Positions 1-9,608 of a DNA stretch of 64,000 nt are shown piece by piece (position 1 is the first letter of the stretch; each line of letters starts with the position of its first letter). A program made the position numbers and the translations under genes. The stretch is taken from contig NZ_FNQF01000008.1 in assembly GCF_900107595.1 (NCBI RefSeq), forward strand, positions 1 to 64,000. The letters are read 5' to 3'. The stretch comes from Psychroflexus halocasei (GTDB taxonomy: Bacteria > Bacteroidota > Bacteroidia > Flavobacteriales > Flavobacteriaceae). The notes under the pieces were generated by a model. It had not been told where the DNA came from and made no database searches. It saw nothing but the letters and a program-made list of their open reading frames with translations.

Positions 1-109
1 ATGGGCTATCATAGCCAACCTTTGAGTTCTGTTGTCTTGTGTTGTCATGCTACAAAACTAAATCAGCTTTTTAATTAACGCAATATGGGGTTCGTCGGGG
101 GGATACAAA
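1..109. other. Left-edge non-coding stretch
   Basis: I see no open frame, RNA gene or repeat in the first ~110 bases. The stretch lies downstream of the leftward thioesterase gene and may include the 3' flank of whatever precedes the window. Confidence 0.3.
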
Positions 110-146
110 AGACGAGCTAAAAAAATATTTCAACTCGTCTGATTTT
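110..146. terminator. Bidirectional hairpin terminator
   Basis: AGACGAG (110-116) pairs with CTCGTCT (134-140) across a 17-base AT-rich loop. T-rich tails lie on both sides (GATTTTT rightwards, CTTTTG leftwards). It sits just past the stop of the leftward thioesterase gene and probably ends the surE operon, possibly also a rightward gene outside the window. Confidence 0.5.
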
Positions 147-167
147 TAATTTAAAAAAATTAAAAGT

Positions 168-650
168 TTAAGCAGTTTCTAGATCAACAGGGCGCTGTTG
201 ATACTTTCTAGTATCTTCTTTAGTTAACCTCTTAAAATCATCTGTTTTTTCCATTCCCGAAATCATGTTCAACATGTTTTCTGGTAATGTTGTTATACTT
301 CTCGACTTCATGTTAATCCATGAACCAAGCATGATTGCACGAGCACAATTTTTACCGTTTTGGTTATAAAAGTTATGTTCAAACTGAAAAAAGCGACCAT
401 CATCAGATAAACCTTTTAAGGCAGTGCTCACTTTTAATGAATCATCTGGCATCACTTCTTTAAAGTAATAAATATGTTCATAAAACACAACAGGTCCAAG
501 GTTGTGCTTGATTAATGATTGGTGCGTAAATCCATTTCCTGTTAAGAAATCCATTCTTGCATGGCTCATCATATTCTGGTAAGCAGAGTTTGCCAAATGA
601 CGATTTGCATCAATATCACTCCATCTGACTTCAAAATCTTTTAAATACAT
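168..650 (-). CDS. Acyl-CoA thioesterase, hot-dog fold (YbgC/FadM-like)
   Basis: The 160-residue product has the size and N-terminal pattern of 4-hydroxybenzoyl-CoA thioesterase-like hot-dog enzymes: a beta strand followed by 'VRWSDIDANRHLANSAY' (about residues 8-24), in which the Asp of the first active-site motif and the conserved 'HLxNxxY' are visible. Such enzymes hydrolyse acyl-CoA or acyl-ACP thioesters in the cytoplasm; the substrate cannot be told from sequence. It is the last gene of a three-gene leftward group (surE, small membrane protein, thioesterase), starting immediately after the stop of the membrane-protein gene, so it is probably co-transcribed. Confidence 0.8.
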   Translation of the reverse strand: MYLKDFEVRWSDIDANRHLANSAYQNMMSHARMDFLTGNGFTHQSLIKHNLGPVVFYEHIYYFKEVMPDDSLKVSTALKGLSDDGRFFQFEHNFYNQNGKNCARAIMLGSWINMKSRSITTLPENMLNMISGMEKTDDFKRLTKEDTRKYQQRPVDLETA

Positions 651-932
651 TTAAATAAATTTTAATATTAATATAGTTATCGCACTTAAAATAGTGGCTA
701 ACAAAACACCACGTGCTTTAAAATCTTCTTTCTTTTTGATAAAAACAAAAAAGGGTAAAAAATTAAGTATAGCGCCTAAAGCGATAAGCTTACCTATAAA
801 TCCGTCTTCATAACTTACTTGTAAAGCAAATTCAATTTCATATTTTGTAAAAAAGAAAACATATAAATAGAGCCCTGCCATATTAGAAAGCAAACCAATT
901 AAAAAACCAATGAGCATGTGTTTCTTACGCAT
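651..932 (-). CDS. Small three-helix membrane protein, unknown function
   Basis: The 93-residue protein has three hydrophobic segments (about 7-28, 48-65 and 74-92) separated by short charged loops, including a 'KKKEDFK' stretch. I recognise no family. The start codon overlaps the 3' end of surE by 8 bases and the stop abuts the thioesterase gene, so translation is probably coupled. The location argues for a real gene, but nothing in the sequence shows its job. Confidence 0.7.
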   Translation of the reverse strand: MRKKHMLIGFLIGLLSNMAGLYLYVFFFTKYEIEFALQVSYEDGFIGKLIALGAILNFLPFFVFIKKKEDFKARGVLLATILSAITILILKFI

Positions 933-1707
933 CTAAATCCCATTTTTTAAGTTCTTCCAAAGCTGTGTGTGCTGTTAGATCAAATTGAATTGGCACAACA
1001 GAAACATAATTATTTTCTAAAGCCTCAACATCGGTGTTTTCCCCATCATCTTGATTAACAAATTCCCCTGAAAGCCAGTAATAATCGCGACCTTGTGGGT
1101 TGGAGCGTTTATCAAATTGTTCTTGCCATTTAGCCTGTGCTTGACGACAAATCTTGATACCTTTGATATCGCTACTTTTTTTTGCAATCGGAATATTAAC
1201 ATTTAAAACTGTTCGCGGAGGTAAACCTTTCTCTAGAACTTCCATTGCAATACGCTTTACATACTTGGTACTCGGTTTAAAATCGGCCTCCATACTGTAA
1301 TCCAATAAAGAAAAGCCAATTGCAGGTATGCCTTCTATCCCAGCTTCAACAGCAGCACTCATAGTTCCTGAATAAATCACATTTATAGAAGCATTTGAGC
1401 CATGGTTTATACCACTGACAAGCAGATCTGGTTGACGAACAAGGATTTGCTGCGTACCGATCTTCACACAATCAACAGGTGTTCCTGAGCAACTATACTC
1501 CTCGATATCAGAGTATTGATCGATAACAACAGGATCGCAATACAAATTTTCACTCAGGGTAATGGCATGTCCCATTCCACTTTGAGGTCGATCTGGCGCA
1601 ACAACAACTACATCACCAATTGTATTCATAATTTGAATCAAATGACGAATCCCAGGCGCTGTAATTCCGTCATCGTTTGTCACTAAAATTAAAGGTTTTC
1701 TACTCAT
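925..1707 (-). CDS. surE: 5'/3'-nucleotidase SurE
   Basis: SurE dephosphorylates nucleoside 5'- and 3'-monophosphates using a divalent metal. The N-terminus carries the family signature 'ILVTNDDGITAPGI' (about 7-20) with the two metal-binding Asp residues, then 'VVAPDRPQSGMGHAIT' with the conserved Ser, and 'LLVSGINHGSNAS' with the metal-binding Asn (about 95-107). At 260 residues it has normal length. It heads the leftward group surE, membrane protein, thioesterase. A TAAATTTG box on the minus strand 19 bases upstream of the ATG fits a promoter. Confidence 0.96.
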   Translation of the reverse strand: MSRKPLILVTNDDGITAPGIRHLIQIMNTIGDVVVVAPDRPQSGMGHAITLSENLYCDPVVIDQYSDIEEYSCSGTPVDCVKIGTQQILVRQPDLLVSGINHGSNASINVIYSGTMSAAVEAGIEGIPAIGFSLLDYSMEADFKPSTKYVKRIAMEVLEKGLPPRTVLNVNIPIAKKSSDIKGIKICRQAQAKWQEQFDKRSNPQGRDYYWLSGEFVNQDDGENTDVEALENNYVSVVPIQFDLTAHTALEELKKWDLDA

Positions 1708-1725
1708 AAAATTTTATTAGAAGCC

Positions 1726-1759
1726 CAAATTTAAACTTTCTCATTCACATAAGCGCAAA
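1726..1759 (-). promoter_or_regulatory. Predicted Bacteroidota promoter of surE
   Basis: On the minus strand a -7 box TAAATTTG (1733 down to 1726) matches TAnnTTTG. A TTTG lies 22 bases further upstream (1759-1756), slightly wider than usual spacing. Transcription would begin around 1719, just before the surE ATG at 1707. Confidence 0.4.
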
Positions 1760-1837
1760 TTTTAGTATCTTCAAAACAGGTTGTTAACATTATGAAAGCT
1801 AAATATTAAAATTGAAGCGTATTTTATTTTAAAAACA

Positions 1838-1845
1838 TACATTTG
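1838..1845 (+). promoter_or_regulatory. Predicted promoter -7 box for the processing protease gene
   Basis: TACATTTG matches the Bacteroidota -7 element TAnnTTTG exactly and lies 34 bases before the ATG at 1880. The upstream -33 element is weak (ATTG near 1811). It shares the divergent intergenic space with the surE promoter. Confidence 0.45.
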
Positions 1846-1879
1846 TTTTTATTACCAGAGTCAATTTCAAAAAATTATT

Positions 1880-4015
1880 ATGAAAAAAAATTTAATCGTA
1901 CTTTTTGTTATCACTATACTATCGGTCACATCATGCAGTTTTACGACTAAGAAATTCGATGCTGATTCTGACAAAGACAAAGTTCTCATTGAACTCATTT
2001 CATTCGTAGTTTCCCAAGGACACTATGATATGAAAAATATCGATGATGAATTTTCAGCGGCTGTTTATAAAGATTTTATTAAATCTATAGACCCGATGAA
2101 AAGGTATTTCACAAAAGGACAAATCTCTGAATTACAAGAATATGAAACAGAGATCGATGATGCTATCAGTGACAAAAATATAGATTTCTTCAATCATGCA
2201 CATCAATCTCTTACAAAGCAAATGCAAACTGCTGAAACCTTTTATGAAGACATCTTGAGTCAACCCTTTGATTTTACTAAAACAGAGACGATTTCAACAG
2301 ATTATGATAATATAGATTATACATCTTCAGATGAAGAATTGAAAGAACGCTGGAGAGATCAGCTAAAGTTTTCAACACTTGCCACTTATGCAGACTTAAT
2401 TAAAGATGAAGAAAACAAAGTTGAAAACGAGGAAGGCTATACAATGAAGAGCAAAGATTCACTTGAGATTGAAGCGCGTGATATCACGCGTAAATCTATG
2501 GAAAATTACTTTTCAACAATGTCTGAGCTTGAACGTAAAGATTGGTTTTCAATTTATGTCAACTCAATTGTTAGTCAGTTTGATCCTCACACAAATTACC
2601 TTGCACCACAAGATAAAGAACGTTTCGACATCTCGATGTCTGGTAAATTAGAAGGTATTGGAGCACGTTTGCAAAAGCAACGTGATGAAGTGAAAATTTT
2701 AGAAGTGATTTCTGGTGGTCCTGCATGGAAAAACGGACAACTTGAGGTCGGTGATATTATCCAAAAAGTTAAGCAAGAAGATGAAGATCAAGCGGTGACG
2801 ATTACAGGAATGCGACTTGAAGATGCTGTTGATTTAATCAAAGGCCCAAAGGAAACTGTGGTCACTTTAACGGTTAAAAAGGTTGATGGAAGTTTACAAA
2901 ACATCCAAATCATCAGAGATGTTGTTGAAATTGAAGAAACTTACGCAAAGTCGGCAACGACTAATAAAGATGGACGTAAATACGGTATTATCAATTTACC
3001 GAAATTCTATTTTGATGTTAATGATTATAAAGAAAGAAACGCTGCTTCTGATATTAAAAAACAAATCGAGTTTTTACAAAAAGAAAATGCTGAAGGCCTC
3101 ATCATTGATTTAAGAAATAATGGAGGTGGTTCGCTTTCTACAGTTGTCGATATCGCAGGGTTTTTTATAGAAAATGGTCCTGTCGTTCAAGTGCGCGACA
3201 AACAAAACGATGTTGATGTTTTGAAAGATAAAGACAAAAAAATTATTTGGGAGAAACCTTTAGTCATCCTTGTTAATGAACTTTCGGCTTCAGCCTCAGA
3301 AATTCTAGCAGCAGCGATGCAAGATTATGAAAGAGCTGTGATTATCGGAAGTAAGCAAACTTATGGAAAAGGAACTGTACAAAACGTTGTTGACCTCAAC
3401 AGATGGATGCGTAACAGTTCTTTGGGCGATATGGGCGCACTCAAAATTACAACTCAAAAATTCTATAGAATCAATGGTGGCTCAACACAATTGAAAGGTG
3501 TTGCGAGTGATGTTGCCGTTCCTGATCGTTATTCTTATATCGATTTAGGCGAAAGAGATTATGAAAACCCAATGCCTTGGGATAAAATAGAACCAGCCGA
3601 TTATAAAAAATGGAATGGTTATTCTAACTTACAAGAAGTGATTAAAGAATCTTCAAAACGTTTATTAGAGCAGGAAACAATCAAATTAATTGACGAAAAC
3701 GCGCAGTGGATCAGAACACAGCGTGATGAAAAGGCTTACAGCCTAAATTACATAAAGTATCAGGAAGATGAAAAAGCTTTAGAAGAAATGTCTAAAAAGT
3801 TTGAAGCGATTTCTGATTATCAAAACAACTTGACATTTAATGCAATTGCAAGTGAAGCTAAAACCTTCAAAACAGATACAACCTTAGCTGAAAAACGTGA
3901 ACGTTGGTTTGAAAATTTAACCCACGATGTTTACATCGAGGAAGCTGTCACAGTCTTAAGTCAATTAAAAACAAAAGATAAAGCAGGCTACAGTTTAAAA
4001 GCACGCAAAAACTAA
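1880..4015 (+). CDS. Carboxy-terminal processing protease, S41A (Prc/Tsp-like)
   Basis: This 711-residue periplasmic or envelope protease degrades or trims proteins from their C-termini. The N-terminus has a lipoprotein-type signal ending 'SVTSCS' (Cys about 19), suggesting lipid anchoring. A Prc-type helical N-domain follows, then a PDZ domain (about 245-330, 'GIGARLQ...GGPAWKNGQLEVGDII') and the S41 core. The catalytic dyad is visible as Ser471 in 'SASASE' and Lys497 in 'TYGKGTVQ', with 'DLRNNGGGS' upstream. The long C-terminal region resembles the Prc extension. A TAnnTTTG box lies upstream. The next gene begins 11 bases after the stop and may be co-transcribed. Confidence 0.95.
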   Translation: MKKNLIVLFVITILSVTSCSFTTKKFDADSDKDKVLIELISFVVSQGHYDMKNIDDEFSAAVYKDFIKSIDPMKRYFTKGQISELQEYETEIDDAISDKNIDFFNHAHQSLTKQMQTAETFYEDILSQPFDFTKTETISTDYDNIDYTSSDEELKERWRDQLKFSTLATYADLIKDEENKVENEEGYTMKSKDSLEIEARDITRKSMENYFSTMSELERKDWFSIYVNSIVSQFDPHTNYLAPQDKERFDISMSGKLEGIGARLQKQRDEVKILEVISGGPAWKNGQLEVGDIIQKVKQEDEDQAVTITGMRLEDAVDLIKGPKETVVTLTVKKVDGSLQNIQIIRDVVEIEETYAKSATTNKDGRKYGIINLPKFYFDVNDYKERNAASDIKKQIEFLQKENAEGLIIDLRNNGGGSLSTVVDIAGFFIENGPVVQVRDKQNDVDVLKDKDKKIIWEKPLVILVNELSASASEILAAAMQDYERAVIIGSKQTYGKGTVQNVVDLNRWMRNSSLGDMGALKITTQKFYRINGGSTQLKGVASDVAVPDRYSYIDLGERDYENPMPWDKIEPADYKKWNGYSNLQEVIKESSKRLLEQETIKLIDENAQWIRTQRDEKAYSLNYIKYQEDEKALEEMSKKFEAISDYQNNLTFNAIASEAKTFKTDTTLAEKRERWFENLTHDVYIEEAVTVLSQLKTKDKAGYSLKARKN

Positions 4016-4025
4016 AGCTTTAACC

Positions 4026-5102
4026 TTGTTTTCAAAAAACTCACAAACATATTTAGCGCTCCAGAAGTTTAAAAAAAACACCTGGGGCGTTTTCAGTTTC
4101 TTCTATGTGATCTTTTGCATTTTGGTGGCTCTATTCGCTTACGTGATCTCGCCAGATAATTCTAAAAATGCAAACCAAATGGCATTGAGTATTCACTCAA
4201 AACCACCAGGCTTTAAAGTTGATGGTTTTTATAAAAAATCCTTAACTGAAGAAAGCGCATTATGGTTTTTATCCGGAAAAACTAAAGTGCATCAATTCAC
4301 ACCAGTTCAGCATTCAGAAGTCAAAAATGATACATTGTATTATAATGATTATGGTGTTAAACAAGCAGAATTTGACAAGCAAATTGCTTTAAAAAATTTA
4401 GATATTAAGAACAAAAAATATATCAGTGCCAAAACATTTATTCTCGGTACTGATAAATATGGTCGAGATTTACTCAGTCGAATGATTATCGGAATTCGCA
4501 TTTCACTTTCCATTGGTTTTGTTGCTGTTTTTATTTCATTAGTTATCGGGATCGCTTTAGGCGCAATTGCTGGCTATTTTGGTGGGAAAATAGATCAAGC
4601 CATCATGTGGCTTATCAACGTGACTTGGTCCATTCCTACTCTACTTCTCGTTATCGCTATTACGTTGGTTTTAGGCAAAGGCTTTTGGCAAGTTTTTATC
4701 GCTGTAGGTTTAACCATGTGGATTGAAGTTGCACGAGTTGTGCGCGGTCAGTTTATCAGTATTAAAAACGAGCAATATGTCACCGCAGCCAAAACGCTTG
4801 GCATTCCTGATCGAAGTATTATGATGAAGCATATATTACCCAATGCTATTGCACCCGTTATTGTTATTTCAGCAGCAAATTTTGCAGCAGCTATCCTTAT
4901 AGAAAGTGGCTTGAGTTTCTTAGGAATTGGCGCTCAACCTCCTATCCCAAGTTGGGGAGCGATGATTAAGAACCATTACAGCTATATTATTGTCGGCAAA
5001 GCTTATCTTGCTATTATCCCTGGATTGGGCATTATGAGCCTCGTGATGGCTTTTATGCTGATCGGAAATGCTTTGCGTGATGCTTTTGACGTTAAAAGCT
5101 AA
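4026..5102 (+). CDS. ABC transporter permease, OppC/DppC-like, unpartnered
   Basis: The 358-residue inner-membrane protein has one N-terminal helix (about 20-43), a ~90-residue extracytoplasmic insert, then five or six helices of the binding-protein-dependent permease fold. 'FILGTDKYGRDLLSRMIIGIRISL' before helix 2 is the classic OppC/DppC signature ('GTDxxGRD'), and the EAA loop 'AAKTLGIPDRSIMMKHILPNA' contacts the ATPase. It should import peptides or similar solutes. No cognate permease, ATPase or binding protein lies nearby. The start appears to be TTG; there is no ATG near the N-terminus. It follows the protease gene by 10 bases. Confidence 0.88.
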   Translation: MFSKNSQTYLALQKFKKNTWGVFSFFYVIFCILVALFAYVISPDNSKNANQMALSIHSKPPGFKVDGFYKKSLTEESALWFLSGKTKVHQFTPVQHSEVKNDTLYYNDYGVKQAEFDKQIALKNLDIKNKKYISAKTFILGTDKYGRDLLSRMIIGIRISLSIGFVAVFISLVIGIALGAIAGYFGGKIDQAIMWLINVTWSIPTLLLVIAITLVLGKGFWQVFIAVGLTMWIEVARVVRGQFISIKNEQYVTAAKTLGIPDRSIMMKHILPNAIAPVIVISAANFAAAILIESGLSFLGIGAQPPIPSWGAMIKNHYSYIIVGKAYLAIIPGLGIMSLVMAFMLIGNALRDAFDVKS

Positions 5103-5163
5103 ACTTTCCTTTATTTATCGACACTTTGGAACGATTTTGGATGATTCAACAAAAACAACAATA

Positions 5164-6141
5164 ATGCCTCGATTTTTTATACTAAGTATCCTTTTTTTAG
5201 GATTGACGCTAAGTTCTTGCGGTGATGATAAACCAAGTAAACGCTATGTTTCAGACTCCTCAGGAAATATCAATCAGCTTTCAGTGATTATTGATAATGA
5301 CAATTGGAATGGCGAATTAGGTGAATTGATTCGTGATTACTTTGCTGCAGACTACAAAGGCTTGCCTCAACAAGAACCACATTTTACATTAAAACAAATT
5401 CCACCTAGTGTTTTTACAGGTTTTGCACGTAAAAACAGATTATTTATCAAAGTGGAGCAAACGCAAAAACCAATGATTACAAAAGTGGTTGATAGTTTTG
5501 CCAAGCCACAAATCGGTTATGTGATCAGTGCACAAAAGAAAAGTGACTTCAAAAAACTACTTGAAGAAAATAGCCCGAAAATTATTAAAGAATTCCAGCA
5601 AACTGAAATCAAAGAACGCCAAAGACGTATCAAGAAATCAAGTTTAGATGCCTCAGCCATCCAAGAAGAATTTGGCGTCACAATAGATTTACCAACTGCC
5701 TATCGTTATGCTAAAACAGAAGATAACTTTATTTGGCTAAGAAAAGATATCAAACATGGTGGCATGGAAGTTCTCGCTTATGAAGTTCCTAAAGAAACCA
5801 TCAAAGCAAATGATTCTATTCTTGAAAATATAATCAAAATGCGAGATTCAATCGGTCAAAAATATATTCCTGGTCCAACAGAATCTAGCCATATGTCAAC
5901 AGAAAAAGCTTACGCACCTTATTTATTTGAGACAAAAATCGATGGTCACTTTGCATACGAAATCAAGGGCACATGGGAAGTAAAAGGCTTTTTTATGGGC
6001 GGACCGTTTCTCACTTACGCTGTTGAACTTGAAGACAAATTCTTAATTTTAGAAGGTTTCGTTTTTAAACCTTCTGCTTCAAAACGTAATCAAATGATTG
6101 AAATTGAAGCCATCTTAAGATCTGCTAAATTCAAAAATTAA
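5164..6141 (+). CDS. DUF4837 family lipoprotein
   Basis: The open frame extends upstream into the permease gene, but the ATG at 5164 gives a clean lipoprotein signal, 'LFLGLTLSSCGDDK' with lipobox Cys about 19, so I choose it (325 residues). The rest is soluble and lacks a catalytic signature. The pattern 'IIDNDNWNGELGELIRDYF' near the N-terminus and 'GTWEVKGFFMGGPFLTYAVE' near the C-terminus fit DUF4837, a Bacteroidota family of unknown role. It probably faces the periplasm. It converges with mfd, with only 6 bases between stops. Confidence 0.8.
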   Translation: MPRFFILSILFLGLTLSSCGDDKPSKRYVSDSSGNINQLSVIIDNDNWNGELGELIRDYFAADYKGLPQQEPHFTLKQIPPSVFTGFARKNRLFIKVEQTQKPMITKVVDSFAKPQIGYVISAQKKSDFKKLLEENSPKIIKEFQQTEIKERQRRIKKSSLDASAIQEEFGVTIDLPTAYRYAKTEDNFIWLRKDIKHGGMEVLAYEVPKETIKANDSILENIIKMRDSIGQKYIPGPTESSHMSTEKAYAPYLFETKIDGHFAYEIKGTWEVKGFFMGGPFLTYAVELEDKFLILEGFVFKPSASKRNQMIEIEAILRSAKFKN

Positions 6142-6147
6142 TCAGAT

Positions 6148-9100
6148 TTATGAAGCCAAGGTCTCTTCTTTTGCTAAAGGCTTAAGAAGTTGGAATGCCC
6201 TTGTAACATCCTTAACGTTTTTGCTTTTAAGCAATAAACGCAAGCCTTGTCGTGTATCCTTTTCTTTTAGAGTAAAATGATTAGGCTTGGTTTGCACGTA
6301 TTGTAAAACTTCTCTGAATCTCTTTGTTTGATAAAAATCTGACTGCTGATCTGCGATAAAATAACCTATCATTTGCTCTTTCTTCAGAACCAATTTCTCT
6401 AAGCCCATACTTGCAGCAATCCATTTTAATCGCACAGAATCTAGTAAATCTTGGGTTTGCGTAGGCAATTCTCCAAACCTATCAATCAATTCATCTTCAA
6501 AAGATTTGAGCTCGTCTTCACTGCTTAATTCATTCAGTTTAGTATAAAGGCTCAATCGCTCTTTCACAGAGTTGATATAATCATCAGGGAAAAGAATTTC
6601 AAAGTCAGTATCAATCTGAGCATCTTTGACAAAAACACGATTTTCATCCTTAACCTCGTCTTCATAAAGGTCTTTAAACTCATTTTCTTTCAGCTCTTCA
6701 ATCGCTTCATTGAGGATTTTCTGGTAAGTATCAAAACCAATATCAGAGATAAAACCACTTTGCTCTCCTCCTAACAAATCACCGGCGCCACGTATTTCTA
6801 AATCTTTCATGGCGATATTAAATCCGCTTCCTAATTCAGAAAATTGTTCTAAGGCCGTGATTCGTTTTCGTGCGTCAGGCGTCATCACTGAAGGTGGCGG
6901 AGTAATTAAATAACAAAATGCTTTTTTATTACTACGTCCAACACGCCCGCGCATTTGGTGTAAATCAGAAAGTCCAAAATTATTAGCATCATTAATTAAG
7001 ATGGTGTTGGCGTTGGTGACATCCAATCCGCTTTCAATAATAGTTGTCGCCACCAAGACGTCAAACTCATTATTCATGAAAGATAACATGAGTTTTTCTA
7101 ACTTCTTACCTTCCATTTGACCGTGACCTATCCCAATCTTTGCATCAGGCACCAAACGCTGAATCAAGCCAGCTACTTCTTTGATGTTTTCAATACGGTT
7201 ATTGATAAAGAAAACTTGTCCTCCACGTTGTATTTCATAAGCAACCGCATCACGAATAGTTTCTTCAGTAAAGCGCACCACTTGTGTTTCAATTGGGTAA
7301 CGATTAGGTGGCGGCGTTTTAATGGTTGACAAATCACGTGCAGCCATCAAACTAAATTGTAAAGTCCTCGGAATCGGCGTCGCGGTTAAGGTTAGAGTAT
7401 CAACATTTTCCTTGATGGTTTTCAGTTTATCTTTGACAGAAACACCAAATTTCTGTTCTTCATCAATGATTAATAAACCAAGATCTTTAAACTGAACCGA
7501 TTTATTCACCAATTGATGTGTCCCAATAATGATATCGATTTGCCCATTAGCCAGTTCTTCTAAAACCCGAGTTCTTTCTTTGGCAGTTCTGAAACGGTTC
7601 AAATAATCAACACTAACAGGTAAATCTTGTAAACGCTCAGCAAATGTTTTATGGTGCTGAAAAGCTAAGATGGTTGTTGGTACCAAAACGGCCACTTGTT
7701 TTCCATTATCAACAGCCTTAAACGCGGCACGAATGGCCACTTCAGTTTTCCCAAAACCAACATCACCACAAACCAATCTATCCATCGGTTGTAAACCTTC
7801 CATATCTTTCTTAACATCAGCTGTTGCTGATTCTTGATCTGGCGTATCTTCATAAATAAAAGAAGCTTCAAGCTCATGCTGCAAATACGAGTCTGGCCCG
7901 TACTGAAAACCTTCTTGAACTTTTCGTTTTGCATAAAGCTGAATCAAATCGAAAGCAATTTTCTTGACTTTAGTTTTGGTTTTCTTCTTTAAATTTTTCC
8001 AAGCTTTACTTCCTAATTTATAGATTTTTGGCATTTTGCCATCCTTGCCATTGTATTTTGAAATTTTATGAAGCGAATGAATGCTTAAATATAAAATATC
8101 TCTATCGCCGTAAACCAGCTTGATCGCTTCTTGCTGTTTCCCTTCAACATCAATTTTTTGCAAACCACCAAACTGACCAATTCCGTGATCGATATGTGTG
8201 ACATAATCGCCAACTTCAAGGCTGGTGAGTTCTTTTAGAGTTAAAGCTTGCTTTTTAGCGTAGCCATTTTTTAAATGAAATTTATGGTATCGATCAAAAA
8301 CCTGATGATCAGTATAGCATAAAATTTTGCTTGTTTCATCGATAAAACCATCATGCAGCGGAATCACTTTGGTTTGATACTTTAAGTCAGCATCAATTTC
8401 TGATAAAATATCTTTAAACCTTTTGCTTTGCTGCTGTGTTGAGCAACAGATATAATTGGTAAAACCAGCTTTAGCATGCGCTTTTAAATCTTCAACTAAT
8501 AAATCAAATTTTTTATTAAATGAAGGCTGTGGTTTTGTATTAAAATGAAAGATTTCAGAGTTTTTAAAACTCGCTTGTCCTGCTAATTCAACAACAGCAT
8601 AATCTAATAATTGCTCTTGAAAAACTGAAGCATTACAAAATAATTCAGCTGGTTCAGCATGTTTAACTTCAGAAGTTAAAGCCGAAAAAGCTTTTTCTGA
8701 TTTCTTAAAAAGATCATCGAGTTTTGCGTAAAGCAAGTCTGTATTTTTGATGAAAACTTTAGAATGGTTCGAAATATAATTAAGGAAACTCTGTCTTTTT
8801 TCATCCAAACCTTTAATCTCAACATTTGGCATGATGGAGATCTTCTTATGTTGAGCCGTTGACAGCTGTGTTTCAACATCAAAACTACGGATGCTCTCTA
8901 CATCATCACCAAAAAACTCGATTCGGTAAGGTTCGTCATGACTGAAGGAAAAGACATCAATAATACCACCTCTCACAGAAAATTCGCCGGGTTCAGTGAC
9001 AAAGTCAACACGTTTAAATTTATATTCAAACAAAACTTCATTCACAAAATCAATCGAAAGTTCATCATCAATTTTTATTTTTAAAATGCTTTTATTGAGC

Positions 9101-9519
9101 TCTGATCTTGTGACTACTTTTTCAAAAAGTGCCTCTGGGTAGGTCACAACCATTGAAGGCTTTTGACGAGAATTAATACGGTTAAGCACCTCAGCCCTTA
9201 GCAGAATATTAGCATTATCGGTTTCTTCAATTTCATAAGGACGTCGATAGCTCCCTGGATAAAAAAGTACATCTTTCTCACCTAAAATTGCCTCTAAATC
9301 ATTAAGATGATAGGCTGCTTCTTCTTTATCATTAAATATCAATAAAAAAGGAGCATCGCTTTGTTGAAAAACAGAAGCGATTAAGAATGATACAGCTGAA
9401 CCGACTAATGACTCAACTTTAAATTTTGGAGCAGCAGATGACTTTTGAAGAAATGCATTTGAAAATGCTTGAGCATCTGCAGAATTTGAAAAACTCGAAA
9501 AAATAGGATTTTGACTCAT
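6148..9519 (-). CDS. mfd: Transcription-repair coupling factor Mfd
   Basis: Mfd removes RNA polymerase stalled at DNA lesions and recruits UvrA. At 1123 residues the length is normal. The N-terminal UvrB-like module ('LLIFNDKEEAAYHLNDLE', 'YPGSYRRPYEIEETDNANILLRAEVL') is followed by the RNA-polymerase-interacting CarD-like domain ('LEVGDYVTHIDHGIGQF', about 435-450). Next come the translocase lobes with Walker A 'GDVGFGKTE' (about 583-590), 'DEEQ' (about 686-689) and 'TATPIPRTL', and a C-terminal TRCF domain. It is transcribed alone, convergent with the DUF4837 gene. Confidence 0.98.
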   Translation of the reverse strand: MSQNPIFSSFSNSADAQAFSNAFLQKSSAAPKFKVESLVGSAVSFLIASVFQQSDAPFLLIFNDKEEAAYHLNDLEAILGEKDVLFYPGSYRRPYEIEETDNANILLRAEVLNRINSRQKPSMVVTYPEALFEKVVTRSELNKSILKIKIDDELSIDFVNEVLFEYKFKRVDFVTEPGEFSVRGGIIDVFSFSHDEPYRIEFFGDDVESIRSFDVETQLSTAQHKKISIMPNVEIKGLDEKRQSFLNYISNHSKVFIKNTDLLYAKLDDLFKKSEKAFSALTSEVKHAEPAELFCNASVFQEQLLDYAVVELAGQASFKNSEIFHFNTKPQPSFNKKFDLLVEDLKAHAKAGFTNYICCSTQQQSKRFKDILSEIDADLKYQTKVIPLHDGFIDETSKILCYTDHQVFDRYHKFHLKNGYAKKQALTLKELTSLEVGDYVTHIDHGIGQFGGLQKIDVEGKQQEAIKLVYGDRDILYLSIHSLHKISKYNGKDGKMPKIYKLGSKAWKNLKKKTKTKVKKIAFDLIQLYAKRKVQEGFQYGPDSYLQHELEASFIYEDTPDQESATADVKKDMEGLQPMDRLVCGDVGFGKTEVAIRAAFKAVDNGKQVAVLVPTTILAFQHHKTFAERLQDLPVSVDYLNRFRTAKERTRVLEELANGQIDIIIGTHQLVNKSVQFKDLGLLIIDEEQKFGVSVKDKLKTIKENVDTLTLTATPIPRTLQFSLMAARDLSTIKTPPPNRYPIETQVVRFTEETIRDAVAYEIQRGGQVFFINNRIENIKEVAGLIQRLVPDAKIGIGHGQMEGKKLEKLMLSFMNNEFDVLVATTIIESGLDVTNANTILINDANNFGLSDLHQMRGRVGRSNKKAFCYLITPPPSVMTPDARKRITALEQFSELGSGFNIAMKDLEIRGAGDLLGGEQSGFISDIGFDTYQKILNEAIEELKENEFKDLYEDEVKDENRVFVKDAQIDTDFEILFPDDYINSVKERLSLYTKLNELSSEDELKSFEDELIDRFGELPTQTQDLLDSVRLKWIAASMGLEKLVLKKEQMIGYFIADQQSDFYQTKRFREVLQYVQTKPNHFTLKEKDTRQGLRLLLKSKNVKDVTRAFQLLKPLAKEETLAS

Positions 9520-9608
9520 GAGCGCAAAGGTAAAAGAAATAAAAATTTCGCTAAAGCTGATAAAACGATAAAAATAAGCTAAAAACCCAATTTAAAACGC
9601 TAAAATCA

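Noticed and set aside
5068-5163. Upstream start of the DUF4837 gene overlapping the permease
   Set aside because: The added 32 residues hide the lipoprotein signal; the ATG at 5164 gives a proper one.
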